Part shown: positions 42,871-51,067 of the stretch, in pieces
Numbering within the stretch: position 1 is the first letter of the stretch
How the letters are laid out: the number at the start of each line of letters is the position of its first letter
Source of the DNA: Arthrobacter sp. 24S4-2
GTDB lineage: Bacteria > Actinomycetota > Actinomycetes > Actinomycetales > Micrococcaceae
Direction: 5' to 3'
Assembly: GCF_005280255.1 (NCBI RefSeq)
Contig: NZ_CP040018.1
Span: 5,084,001 to 5,148,000 of the forward strand
DNA length: 64,000 bases
Translations under genes and position numbers: made by a program
The notes under the pieces: generated by a model
The model's database searches: none
Seen by the model: only the letters and a program-made list of their open reading frames with translations
What the model was told of the DNA's origin: nothing

Positions 42871-43295
42871 CCAAAAGCGACAAAGCCCGCGGGCTGAGTT
42901 ACCGCCGTCGTCCGATCCGGCGGGAACTCAGCTCCCCCCAGACACAGACCTTCTCCACCACGGAACCGCGACGGCGGCCGTTACGTTCGGTGACGGCCCT
43001 GTTACGTTTCGGGCGCCCCGGACTGCCGGTTTGGGCCCCTGGATGACGCTTCGAGTCACCCCGTTACCGCCGATGAACGCAGGCGACGCGGCGCATTGTT
43101 TACGCCGGATGCCGGAGCGTAATCTCAGTCCAAGCGCTGGGACCGGGGCACCGGACAAGCTCCACAAGAGCAACAGGCCCAGCAACTGGCCCACGACGAA
43201 GGGCTGCACAAGACTGCCGCCGCGAGCCTTCGTCCCCTCGACTGCTGTCCGGCGGCGGCCCCTTGCGGGGCTGCCCCACTCTTGAAGGAATCCCC
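42871..43295. other. 425-bp region upstream of the substrate-binding protein
   Basis: Apart from a terminator-like hairpin at 42891-42934 I see no gene. Direct repeats of GTTACGTT occur near 42980 and 43001. I looked for sulfur-related riboswitch cores because the downstream gene resembles ssuA, and recognised none. Confidence 0.5.
42891..42934. terminator. long imperfect hairpin after the ABM gene
   Basis: GCTGAGTT (42893-42900) pairs with AACTCAGC (42925-42932) and, after one mismatch, CCGCCG with CGGCGG, leaving a 10-base loop. Confidence 0.65.
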
Positions 43296-44465
43296 ATGTC
43301 ATCGCATCAGAACCCTGAAGGATCCACCCGCATCGTTGCGGGCCAAACCTCCCAACCAAAGCGCAAACGCGCCCTCGGCATCGGTGTCGCCGCAGGCCTC
43401 GTAGCCCTGATCGCCGGCGGCGCGGCAGTGGCATCGAATCTCAACCGCGGCACCGAAGCGCAGCCTGCTGCCCCTGCCGGGACGCCTGCCGCGGAGCTGA
43501 AGCTTGGCTACTTCGGCAACGTCACCCACGCCCCTGCCCTGGTCGGGGTGAAGGAGGGCTTCATCGCGAAGAACCTCGGGGAGACGAAGCTGAGCACGCA
43601 GGTGTTCAACGCCGGCCCGGCAGCGATCGAGGCGCTGAACGCGGGCGCTATCGACGCCACGTACATCGGCCCGAGCCCGGCCATCAACTCGTTCGTGAAG
43701 AGCCAGGGCGAGTCCGTCAGCATTATCGCCGGTGCTGCCGCGGGCGGGGCGCAGCTGGTGGTCAAGCCGGAGATCGGTTCCGCGGCGGATCTGAAGGGCA
43801 AGACCCTCGCCTCGCCGCAGCTGGGCGGGACCCAGGATGTGGCGCTGCGGGCCTGGCTGGCCGGGCAGGGCTACAAGACCAACACCGACGGCAGCGGCGA
43901 CGTGGCGATCAACCCGACTGAGAACGCGCAGACGCTCAAGCTGTTCCAGGACGGCAAGCTCGACGGTGCGTGGCTGCCCGAGCCCTGGGCGTCCCGGCTG
44001 GTGCTGCAGGCCGGCGCGAAGGTCCTGGTGGACGAGAAGGACCTCTGGGACGGCTCCCTGACGGGCAAGCCGGGCGAGTTCCCCACCACCATCCTGATCG
44101 TGAACAGGAAGTTCGCCGCCGAACACCCGGACACCGTCAAGGCACTGCTGAAGGGCCACGCCGAATCCGTCAAATGGCTCAACTCCGCTGCCGCGGACGA
44201 GAAGTCCACGGTCATCAACGCCGCCCTGAAGGAAGCCTCGGGCGCCGAACTGAAGCCGGACGTCATTGAGCGGTCACTTACGAACATCGTCTTCACCGTG
44301 GATCCGCTGGCCGGAAGCTACAAGAAGCTGCTCGAGGACGGAGTGAAGGCCGGCACCACCAAGCAGGCCGACATCAACGGCATCTTCGACCTCACCGCCC
44401 TGAACAGCGTCACCGGTGCGACCGGCGGCGACAAGGTCAGCGCTGCGGGGCTTGGCAAGGACTAG
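43296..44465 (+). CDS. SsuA/NitT-type ABC transporter substrate-binding protein
   Basis: 389 residues. An N-terminal hydrophobic segment (ALGIGVAAGLVALIAGGAAV) serves as signal or anchor; no lipobox is evident. The core matches aliphatic sulfonate/nitrate/taurine binding proteins: LKLGYFGNVTHAPALVGVKEGF, FNAGPAAIEALNAGAIDATYIGPSPA, LASPQLGGTQDVALRAWL, LDGAWLPEPWASRLV. GAAGGAAT precedes the ATG. No permease or ATPase gene follows; a strong terminator comes 56 bases after the stop, so it is a solitary binding protein in this window. Confidence 0.85.
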   Translation: MSSHQNPEGSTRIVAGQTSQPKRKRALGIGVAAGLVALIAGGAAVASNLNRGTEAQPAAPAGTPAAELKLGYFGNVTHAPALVGVKEGFIAKNLGETKLSTQVFNAGPAAIEALNAGAIDATYIGPSPAINSFVKSQGESVSIIAGAAAGGAQLVVKPEIGSAADLKGKTLASPQLGGTQDVALRAWLAGQGYKTNTDGSGDVAINPTENAQTLKLFQDGKLDGAWLPEPWASRLVLQAGAKVLVDEKDLWDGSLTGKPGEFPTTILIVNRKFAAEHPDTVKALLKGHAESVKWLNSAAADEKSTVINAALKEASGAELKPDVIERSLTNIVFTVDPLAGSYKKLLEDGVKAGTTKQADINGIFDLTALNSVTGATGGDKVSAAGLGKD

Positions 44466-44520
44466 TCACTCAAGGACCGAACCTCGGAACTGAACAAGCA
44501 CACCAAAACACACCAAGAAC

Positions 44521-44556
44521 AGGGGCACCTGCCGGCATTTCCCGGCAGGTGCCCCT
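44521..44556. terminator. strong 15-bp hairpin terminator
   Basis: A perfect 15-bp stem (left arm starting AGGGGCACCTG, right arm ending AGGTGCCCCT) with a 6-base loop, between the plus-strand binding protein gene and the minus-strand dehydrogenase gene. Confidence 0.85.
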
Positions 44557-44587
44557 GGCGTTCCCGTGGCTTCGCCCGCGGCAGCGC

Positions 44588-45583
44588 TCAGTACTCGACC
44601 TTTTCGGTCCGTCCGCTGTGCAGGGACCGGGTGGCTGCCTCGGCGATGGCCTGCGCCTTGAGCCCGTCCTCCAGCGACGGGGTCGGGGCCGCGCCGTCCT
44701 CCAGGGCGGCTACAAAATGCGAGAGTGCTGCTGCGTAGGTGGGCTGAACCCGTTCAAACCAGCCGGGGTGCAGGCCGTCGTCGATGACCTGCCCCGCCCC
44801 GTAGCGGGACACGGCACCGGTGCGGCGGCGCTGCGTCTCGGCCATCCCCCCGGAGCCGAACACCTCGATGCGCTCGTCGTAGCCATAACTGGTGCGCCGG
44901 ATGCTGTCGATCTGCACGAGCGCCCCGGTGGGGAGGCGGAGCGTCACGGCGGAGGTGTCGACGTCGTCGTATTCGGCCAGACTCGGTTCCGCCAGGGCGG
45001 AGCCGACGGCGGACACCTCCACCGGATCCAGTCCGGTCAGCCAGCGGACCAGGTCGAAGAAGTGCACCGTCTGGTCCCGCATCTGGCCGCCGGACGCGGC
45101 GATGTAGGACAGCGGCGGCACCGCCGGTCCGCGAGTGGACATCTGGAGGAGTTCGACGTCGCCCACCTCCCCGGCGTCGATGATCCGTTTGAGTTCGACG
45201 TAGTCACGGTCGAAGCGGCGGTTGAAGTCGACCATCACCGGAACGCCCCGCCCTGCCGCGTGGGCAGCGGCCTCGCGGGCCCGCCGGAGGTTCAGGTCGA
45301 TCGGCTTTTCGCACACGACCGCCAGGCCGGCGTCGGCGGCGCGGACAAGATGCTGGGCGTGGGTGTCGGTAGAGGAGGCAATGAACACGGCATCGACGTG
45401 CCGGGGATCGAATACCTCGTCCAGGTCGCCGACGGCCTGAGTTCCGTGCGTTTCTGCGAGAGCCTTGGCCCGATCATGGTCGATGTCATAGATGCGGGAG
45501 AACTCGACGCCCTGGTGTGCGGCAAGGTTGGCGGCGTGGACGGAGCCGATGAACCCGGCTCCCAGGAGGGCGAAGCGCTGCAT
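44588..45583 (-). CDS. Gfo/Idh/MocA oxidoreductase, inositol 2-dehydrogenase-like
   Basis: 331 residues. NAD-binding GAGFIGSVHAANLAAH, the catalytic CEKPIDLNL (Glu-Lys-Pro), NRRFDRDYVELKR, and SGGQMRDQTVHFFDLVRWLTG with the substrate-binding Asp/His pair, all typical of myo-inositol or related sugar dehydrogenases. Start ATG 45583 follows CAGGAAT, one base after the upstream gene's stop. Second gene of a two-dehydrogenase operon. Confidence 0.88.
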   Translation of the reverse strand: MQRFALLGAGFIGSVHAANLAAHQGVEFSRIYDIDHDRAKALAETHGTQAVGDLDEVFDPRHVDAVFIASSTDTHAQHLVRAADAGLAVVCEKPIDLNLRRAREAAAHAAGRGVPVMVDFNRRFDRDYVELKRIIDAGEVGDVELLQMSTRGPAVPPLSYIAASGGQMRDQTVHFFDLVRWLTGLDPVEVSAVGSALAEPSLAEYDDVDTSAVTLRLPTGALVQIDSIRRTSYGYDERIEVFGSGGMAETQRRRTGAVSRYGAGQVIDDGLHPGWFERVQPTYAAALSHFVAALEDGAAPTPSLEDGLKAQAIAEAATRSLHSGRTEKVEY

Positions 45584-45584
45584 G

Positions 45585-46805
45585 TCAGATTCCTGCTTTC
45601 TGCGTTGATACGAACGGCTGGAGTGAGGCGCCGGGCTGGATGGATGCCACGGGGGAGACCCAGGCGGAGTCCTGGTGGTGCGAAGCGGCCACAGCCTCGA
45701 CAAAACGGACTCCGATAAGCCCGTCGATGCCGGTGGGGATGGTCAGTTCGCGTGCCGGGGACGGGGTGCCGTCGCGGCGGGCACGCAGGATGTCCGCCAG
45801 GTCGCGGTAGAAGTTCGCAAAGGCCTCGAGGAACCCCTCCGGATGCCCAAGCCCCACCCTGGTGAGGCGGGTGGCGTCTTCGGAGAGCGTGCCCTGGCCG
45901 TGGGTGAGGACCGTGGTGGCGCCGTCCAGGTCCTGGACCGTGAGGTGGTGCGGGTCCTCTTGCTGCCATTCCAGGCTGCCCTTGTCGCCAAACACCCTGA
46001 TGCGCAGGCCATGGTTATGTCCGGTGGCGGCCATGCTTGCCCACAGCCGGGCGGGCACTGCCCCGCCCAGTTCCAGCTCCACGGTGGCGTGGTCGAAGAC
46101 GCGGCGCCCCGGCACCAGGGTGCCCAGCCGGCCGGACACGCGGTCCGCGTCCAGCCCCGTGACGTAGCGCAGCAGGTGATACGCGTGGGTACCGAGGTCC
46201 CCCACAACGCTTGGGAACCCGGCAATATCCGGATCGGTGCGCCAGCGCGCCTGCTTGTGTCCCTCCTGTTCGAGCGGCGTGGCCGCCCAGCCGGAGGCGT
46301 GCTCGACGTCGACAAACGTCACCCGGCCCAGCTCGCCGTCGCGGACCATCCGGGCCGCGTGCCGCACCATCGCGTAGGCGGAGTAGCAGTGCGGGACCGC
46401 CAGGAACACTCCCTTGTCGGCGGCGAGGCGCACCAGTTCGGCAGCGGTTTCCGAGTCCTGGGTCAGCGGCTTCTCGCACACCACCGAAATGCCGCCCTCG
46501 AGGAAGGTGCGGGCAATGTCAAAGTGGCTGTCGTTGGGAGTGGCCACCACCACGACGTCGGCGCCGTCGGGCCGGGTGGCCTCCGCCGCAGCCATTTCCG
46601 CGTAGTCCCGGTAGGCCCGGCCCTTGTCGATTCCCAGCACGGCGGCCACGGCGAGGGAGCGTTCCCGGTCGCGGCCGAAGACACCGGACGTTAGCTCGAA
46701 CTGGTCGTCCAGCCGCATCGCATAGCGGTGGGTCTTGCCGATGTCCGCCCCCGCTCCCCCTCCGACCATTCCTGCGACCAGCCGGCGTGTGCGCGGTTCA
46801 CTCAT
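45585..46805 (-). CDS. Gfo/Idh/MocA oxidoreductase
   Basis: 406 residues. GMVGGGAGADIGKTHRYAMRL is a variant nucleotide loop (G-G-G-x-G) often seen in the larger Gfo/Idh group; ATPNDSHFDIARTFLEGGI, VVCEKPLTQ (catalytic Glu-Lys-Pro) and VVGDLGTHAYHLLRYVTG follow. It probably oxidises a sugar or cyclitol and works in series with the second dehydrogenase. The ATG at 46805 follows AAGGAACTGTC. A perfect LacI-type operator lies 29 bases upstream, facing a divergent LacI gene. No transporter or other pathway genes are adjacent. Confidence 0.87.
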   Translation of the reverse strand: MSEPRTRRLVAGMVGGGAGADIGKTHRYAMRLDDQFELTSGVFGRDRERSLAVAAVLGIDKGRAYRDYAEMAAAEATRPDGADVVVVATPNDSHFDIARTFLEGGISVVCEKPLTQDSETAAELVRLAADKGVFLAVPHCYSAYAMVRHAARMVRDGELGRVTFVDVEHASGWAATPLEQEGHKQARWRTDPDIAGFPSVVGDLGTHAYHLLRYVTGLDADRVSGRLGTLVPGRRVFDHATVELELGGAVPARLWASMAATGHNHGLRIRVFGDKGSLEWQQEDPHHLTVQDLDGATTVLTHGQGTLSEDATRLTRVGLGHPEGFLEAFANFYRDLADILRARRDGTPSPARELTIPTGIDGLIGVRFVEAVAASHHQDSAWVSPVASIQPGASLQPFVSTQKAGI

Positions 46806-46833
46806 GACAGTTCCTTCGGTTTTGGACAACTAT

Positions 46834-46845
46834 TGGACCGGTCCA
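46834..46845. promoter_or_regulatory. LacI-family operator
   Basis: TGGACC and GGTCCA form a perfect 12-bp palindrome with a central CG, between the dehydrogenase operon (start 46805) and the lacI gene (start 46912). Position suits repression of both. Confidence 0.8.
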
Positions 46846-46911
46846 TAATGAAGGTGAAATGACGCGTTAGTCAACCCCTTATGCTGAGGTTGGACCGAGA
46901 GGAGAAGCAGC

Positions 46912-47955
46912 ATGGACAGTTCGCCCGCCGTCGGTGACCAGCCGCGCCGTCCCACTATCCGGGACGTTGCCGAGCTTGCCGGAGTCTCCAAATCGCTTGT
47001 GTCTTTGGTGCTGGGCGGTTCCGCCAGCGTGAGCCCCAGCCGCCGCCAGGCTGTGCAGGACGCGGTGGCCGAGCTCGGCTACCGGCCCAACCAGCTGGCC
47101 CGGGGACTCTCGAGCCCGCGCAGCGGAACCATCGGTGTGCTGCTCAACGACCTGCGCAACCCTTGGTTTGTGGAACTGCTCGAGGGGCTGACTGCCTCGC
47201 TGCATTCGGCCGGGGTCTCTCCGGTCCTGGTCGACTCGTACACGGACCACCGGGTGGGCCGGAATTCGGTGGAGACACTGCTCGAACAGCGCATTGACGG
47301 GATCGTCGTCGTCGGCACCACCACGGAAACCGCCGCGCTCGAGGCAGCGGTCAGGACGGTCCCCGTGGTCCTCGCCGGCACGCGCGAGCCCGACCTGGAC
47401 AGGACCGACGTCGTGGTCAACGACGACGAGGCCGGTGCCCGCCAGGCCACGGAGCACCTGATTTCGCTGGGCCACCGGCGCATCGCCCACCTTGAGGGGC
47501 CGGGCCGGATCGCCGAGCTGCGGCGGGAAGGCTATGAATCCTCCATGCGCGCCGCAGGGCTGGAGCCGCTGGTGGTGGCAGGCGGCATGAGCGAGGAGAG
47601 CGGGTACGACGCCACCAAGCGGCTGCTGGCCCGGCAGGAGCGCCCCACCGCCATCTTCGCCTTCAACGACATCGCCTGCATCGGCGCGTTGTCAGCAGCT
47701 GACGACCGCGGCCTCAGCGTCCCCGACGACCTCTCCCTGGTGGGGTACGACAACACTTACCTCGCCAAGATCCGGCACCTCTCGCTGACGTCGGTGGACA
47801 ACGGCAACATCGCCGTCGGCCTGCAGGCCGGCAAGTTCATCCTGGAACGGCGGGAACGCCCGGACCTGCCGCAGCGGCTGCACCTGATCCCCACCCAGCT
47901 CGTCGTCCGGGGGTCCACCGGGCACGCGCCGCCGTCGAACGTCAACCGCCGATGA
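46912..47955 (+). CDS. LacI-family regulator of the dehydrogenase operon
   Basis: 347 residues. HTH IRDVAELAGVSKSLVSLVLG, hinge RPNQLARGLSS, effector domain GVLLNDLRNPWFVELLEG, DVVVNDDEAGARQATEHLI, SLGHRRIAHLEGPG, ALSAADDRGLSVPDDLSLVG. GAGAGGAGAAGC lies before the ATG. Divergent from the two dehydrogenases with the operator between them. Its end overlaps the convergent MFS gene by 14 bases. Confidence 0.92.
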   Translation: MDSSPAVGDQPRRPTIRDVAELAGVSKSLVSLVLGGSASVSPSRRQAVQDAVAELGYRPNQLARGLSSPRSGTIGVLLNDLRNPWFVELLEGLTASLHSAGVSPVLVDSYTDHRVGRNSVETLLEQRIDGIVVVGTTTETAALEAAVRTVPVVLAGTREPDLDRTDVVVNDDEAGARQATEHLISLGHRRIAHLEGPGRIAELRREGYESSMRAAGLEPLVVAGGMSEESGYDATKRLLARQERPTAIFAFNDIACIGALSAADDRGLSVPDDLSLVGYDNTYLAKIRHLSLTSVDNGNIAVGLQAGKFILERRERPDLPQRLHLIPTQLVVRGSTGHAPPSNVNRR

Positions 47956-49294
47956 AGCGGTTCCGTCCGGCCCGGTAGCCGAACACGGCGGCGAGCGCCC
48001 CGACCGCCAGGAACAGCACGCCCGCGGGGACAAATGAGCCGGTGGCCTGGTGTAGCTGCCCCACCATGAGCGTGCCCGTGGAACCGACGCCGTAGCCCAC
48101 GCCCTGCATCATGCCGGACAGGTGCGCGGCAGTGTGCCCGTCCCGGGTGCGCAGCATGATCATGGTCAGCGCCACCGCGGTCAGGCTTCCCTGCCCGAGA
48201 CCCAGCAGCCCGGTCCACACCCAGATGAAGTCCAGCGGCCCGAAAATGCTCAGCGCGAACCCGCCGCCGGTCATCAGCGCCACCACCGTGTTGATGGTCC
48301 GCTGGTCGCGGAACCGCGCGGCCAACGCCGGCGCGAACAGCGAGCCGAGCATCTGCAGCACGATGGACGCGGACACGATCAGGCCGGCCGTTCCGCCGTC
48401 CACTCCGCGCTCCCGCAGGATGGGCGCCAGCCAGGCGAAGACGCTGAAGGACATCATGGCCTGCAGCACCATGAAGATGGTCACCTGCCAGGCGACCGCC
48501 GAGCGCCACACGTTGACGCCGTCGGCCACGGCTTGGTGCCGCGGATGCCGCTGCCGGATGGCCAGCGGAAGGAACAGGAAAAGTACGACGGCGGCGGGGA
48601 GCGCCCAGAACCACAGCGCCGCCGTCCACTCCCCCGATGCGGCGAACACCGGGTAGGTGAACCCTGCGCCCAGGGCGGCCGAGGCGCAGATGGCGGTGGT
48701 GTACAGCCCGCCCATCAGCCCCAGCCGGTGCGGGAAGTCGCGCTTCACCAGCCCAGGCAGCAGCACGTTGCAGAGGGCAATGGCGGCGCCGCAGGCCGCT
48801 GTTCCGACAAGGAGCGCGGGCAGGTGGCCGGCACCGGGAAGGTCGACCGGGCGGAGCAGCAGCCCCGCGGCAAGGACAGCCATGGCTCCGAGCAGCACGC
48901 GTTCGGCGCCGAAACGCCGGGCGAGGATCGGCGCCAGCGGAGCGAAAACGCCCAGCAGGGTGACCGGCACGGTGGTGAGGACCACCACCGCCCAGCCCGG
49001 CAGCCCGGCGTCGGACCGTAGTTCCGGCAGCACCGCGGCGAAACTGGAGAATACCGTGCGAAGGTTCAGCCCGATCAGCACCAGGCACACGCCGAGGTAG
49101 ACCAGCGCGCGCGGGCCGCTGATGCGGGTGGGTTCGGCGGCAGGCACCTCATCGATTTCAGCGTCCACCAGCGTGCCGGAAGTATCGTTCCGGACGCGGC
49201 CGGGGGCCTTGGCTTTCGCGGCGGTGGTTGTGGCTTCGTTGCTGGCTTGGTTCCTGGCTTCGGTCACCGGCCCATTCTCGCAGGAGTTATCCAC
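47942..49294 (-). CDS. CynX/NimT-type MFS transporter
   Basis: About 441-450 residues, 12 membrane helices. GLNLRTVFSSFAAVLPELRSD is the family's first-helix signature (N-L-R-x-x-x), followed by LGVFAPLAPILARRFGAERVL and GHTAAHLSGMMQGVGYGVGS. The group (COG2807) includes cyanate and 2-nitroimidazole exporters. The N-terminus is long and hydrophilic; the start may be GTG 49294 or GTG 49267, neither with a strong ribosome-binding site. Substrate unknown. Confidence 0.82.
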   Translation of the reverse strand: MDNSCENGPVTEARNQASNEATTTAAKAKAPGRVRNDTSGTLVDAEIDEVPAAEPTRISGPRALVYLGVCLVLIGLNLRTVFSSFAAVLPELRSDAGLPGWAVVVLTTVPVTLLGVFAPLAPILARRFGAERVLLGAMAVLAAGLLLRPVDLPGAGHLPALLVGTAACGAAIALCNVLLPGLVKRDFPHRLGLMGGLYTTAICASAALGAGFTYPVFAASGEWTAALWFWALPAAVVLFLFLPLAIRQRHPRHQAVADGVNVWRSAVAWQVTIFMVLQAMMSFSVFAWLAPILRERGVDGGTAGLIVSASIVLQMLGSLFAPALAARFRDQRTINTVVALMTGGGFALSIFGPLDFIWVWTGLLGLGQGSLTAVALTMIMLRTRDGHTAAHLSGMMQGVGYGVGSTGTLMVGQLHQATGSFVPAGVLFLAVGALAAVFGYRAGRNRFIGG

Positions 49295-49533
49295 ATAGCG
49301 ACGATTCCCAGCTGCGGCCTGGGCATCGCAGCCGTCAGGGGTTCCGCGCCCCGATCGAACAGCTGGACGGCCGCCGCCTCAAGCCTGTGGATCTCCGGAC
49401 TGCAGGTCGCCGCCGGGCTGGCTCTCGTGCTCCGGAACGGGGATCTCATGATTTTGTTCTGACCGCGCACAATCCCGTACGTGCTGGCTTCGGGCCAGCG
49501 GCCGTCGGCCCGGTTCCGCCTGACGATGTCCAC

Positions 49534-49539
49534 TATTCT
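49534..49539 (+). promoter_or_regulatory. candidate leaderless promoter -10 box (TATTCT)
   Basis: TATTCT ends 7 bases before the ATG at 49547. The GGAAAGG between them is too close to the start codon to work as a ribosome-binding site, so leaderless initiation is plausible. Confidence 0.5.
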
Positions 49540-49546
49540 GGAAAGG

Positions 49547-50530
49547 ATGAGTGAATCCCCAGAAACCCCTGAACCGACGAACGCCCAAACGCCGGAGGCC
49601 GCACCGGCTTCAGCCCAGGAATCAGCCCCGGAACCGTCCCAGGCGGCCCGTCCGGTAACCCCTGGGAGCCAGGCTTCGTTCGGCACATACGGCGGGCGGC
49701 CGGTCAGTTTCGTGCGCCGCGGCACCCGCCTGCAGGGACGCCGGCAGCTGGCCTGGGAGGAGCATTCGGACCGCTGGGCAGTGGACGTTCCGCGGCACAT
49801 CGCCAACACCTCCGTACACCCGGACTACGTGTTCGACGCCGAGTCGGAGTTTGGCCGCAAGGCGCCCCTAATCGTGGAGATCGGCTCGGGACTGGGCGAT
49901 GCTGTCTGCCATGCGGCCGAAGAGAACCCAGGCTGGGACTTCCTTGCCGTGGAGGTCTACACGCCGGGCCTTGCCAACACCATGATCAAGATCAACAGCC
50001 GCAAGCTCAGCAACGTCCGGGTGGTCGAAGCCAACGCCCCGGAGGTGCTTGCCACCATGCTGCCCGCGGGCTCCGTCAGCGAGGTCTGGGTCTTCTTCCC
50101 CGACCCCTGGCACAAGTCCCGCCACCACAAGCGCCGTCTGATCCAGCCTGAGTTCGCCGCCCTCGTCGCGACAGCTCTGCAGCCGGGCGGCCTGTTCCGG
50201 GTGGCCACGGACTGGTCCAACTACGCCGTGCATGTCCGCGATGTCATGGACGGCTCCGCCGACTTCGTGAACCTGCACGACGGCGAGCGTAAGGGACCCG
50301 AAAGCCCCCTCACCCAGGTGTGGCAGTCCGGCGTCGAGTCCCTGGTGGGCGGCGCGCCCGTGAAGGAGGGCCGCGCGCCGGTCAGCACTGAACATACCGG
50401 CCCGAACGAGGGCGTGGATGAAACCGGCGGCTGGGCACCGCGGTTCGAGGGGCGCATCCGGACCAGCTTCGAAAACAAGGCCCACGAAGCCGGCCGCCTC
50501 ATCTTCGATCTTTGCTACCGGCGGCTGTAG
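49547..50530 (+). CDS. trmB: tRNA (guanosine(46)-N7)-methyltransferase
   Basis: 327 residues. SAM-binding LIVEIGSGLGDAVCHAA, the AVEVYTPGLANTMIKI segment, VRVVEANAPEVL, and the catalytic FFPDPWHKSRHHKRRL block with RVATDWSNYAVHV identify TrmB, which methylates G46 in tRNA. The N-terminal 60 residues are a disordered Pro/Glu/Ala extension, and there is a Gly/Glu insert (about 268-300) before the final helix. ATG 49547 is used; an in-frame ATG 21 bases earlier is possible. Confidence 0.93.
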   Translation: MSESPETPEPTNAQTPEAAPASAQESAPEPSQAARPVTPGSQASFGTYGGRPVSFVRRGTRLQGRRQLAWEEHSDRWAVDVPRHIANTSVHPDYVFDAESEFGRKAPLIVEIGSGLGDAVCHAAEENPGWDFLAVEVYTPGLANTMIKINSRKLSNVRVVEANAPEVLATMLPAGSVSEVWVFFPDPWHKSRHHKRRLIQPEFAALVATALQPGGLFRVATDWSNYAVHVRDVMDGSADFVNLHDGERKGPESPLTQVWQSGVESLVGGAPVKEGRAPVSTEHTGPNEGVDETGGWAPRFEGRIRTSFENKAHEAGRLIFDLCYRRL

Positions 50531-50537
50531 GCGGGTG

Positions 50538-50984
50538 TCAGTTCACGCTGATGGCGCCGACCACTTCTTTGAGCAGGCCGATCCGCGGCTCCAGTTGGGG
50601 GTCAACGTACGGCCAAATGACCACAACGCCGATGAAGCGGCCCTTTTCCCATACCCCCACCGTGGCGGCCGCTTTTGCGTCGCCCCGCGCATCGTCATAA
50701 CCGACCACGACCGCGTACGCGGCTTTGCCGGGAAGGTTCAGTTCACCCTCGGTCAGCAGGCTCCCGCCGCGCTCCTCCAGATAGTGGCCTGACATCAGGT
50801 GGGCCCAGCCGTTGGCCTGGGCCGGGCCGTCCACGGAGTTGTCATCCTTGATGACCGTGACCAGGATGTCCCCCAGCAGCCCGTACTGCTCGGTGCCGGG
50901 ACCGGCGCTGGAATCGTCCAGCACCAGGGTGTGCTCGGGGAAGTCCGCCGTGAAACCAAGCGGGGATTCGATGTGAACTGTCAT
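50538..50984 (-). CDS. conserved hypothetical 148-residue protein, partner of the WXG100 gene
   Basis: No named family recognised. The sequence is alpha/beta: VHIESPLGFTADFPEHTLVLD at the start, DILVTVIKDDN, then AAYAVVVGYDDARGDAKAAATVGVWEKGRFIGVVV and a helical end GLLKEVVGAISVN. No signal peptide or membrane segment. It lies 83 bases after the WXG100-type gene on the same strand with no terminator evident between, so it is probably co-transcribed. It could be a chaperone, an immunity-type partner or unrelated. Confidence 0.7.
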   Translation of the reverse strand: MTVHIESPLGFTADFPEHTLVLDDSSAGPGTEQYGLLGDILVTVIKDDNSVDGPAQANGWAHLMSGHYLEERGGSLLTEGELNLPGKAAYAVVVGYDDARGDAKAAATVGVWEKGRFIGVVVIWPYVDPQLEPRIGLLKEVVGAISVN

Positions 50985-51067
50985 GGCTGGTGGTTGCTCC
51001 TTCAGCGAGGTTCAAGCAGCGGGGGTTCAAGTTGTGGGTTTTCAAGTTCTGCGGACCGGCACGTGGA

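Noticed and set aside
43020..43295. A sulfur-related riboswitch upstream of the SsuA-like gene
   Set aside because: I could not find any conserved aptamer core; only short direct repeats and hairpins are present.
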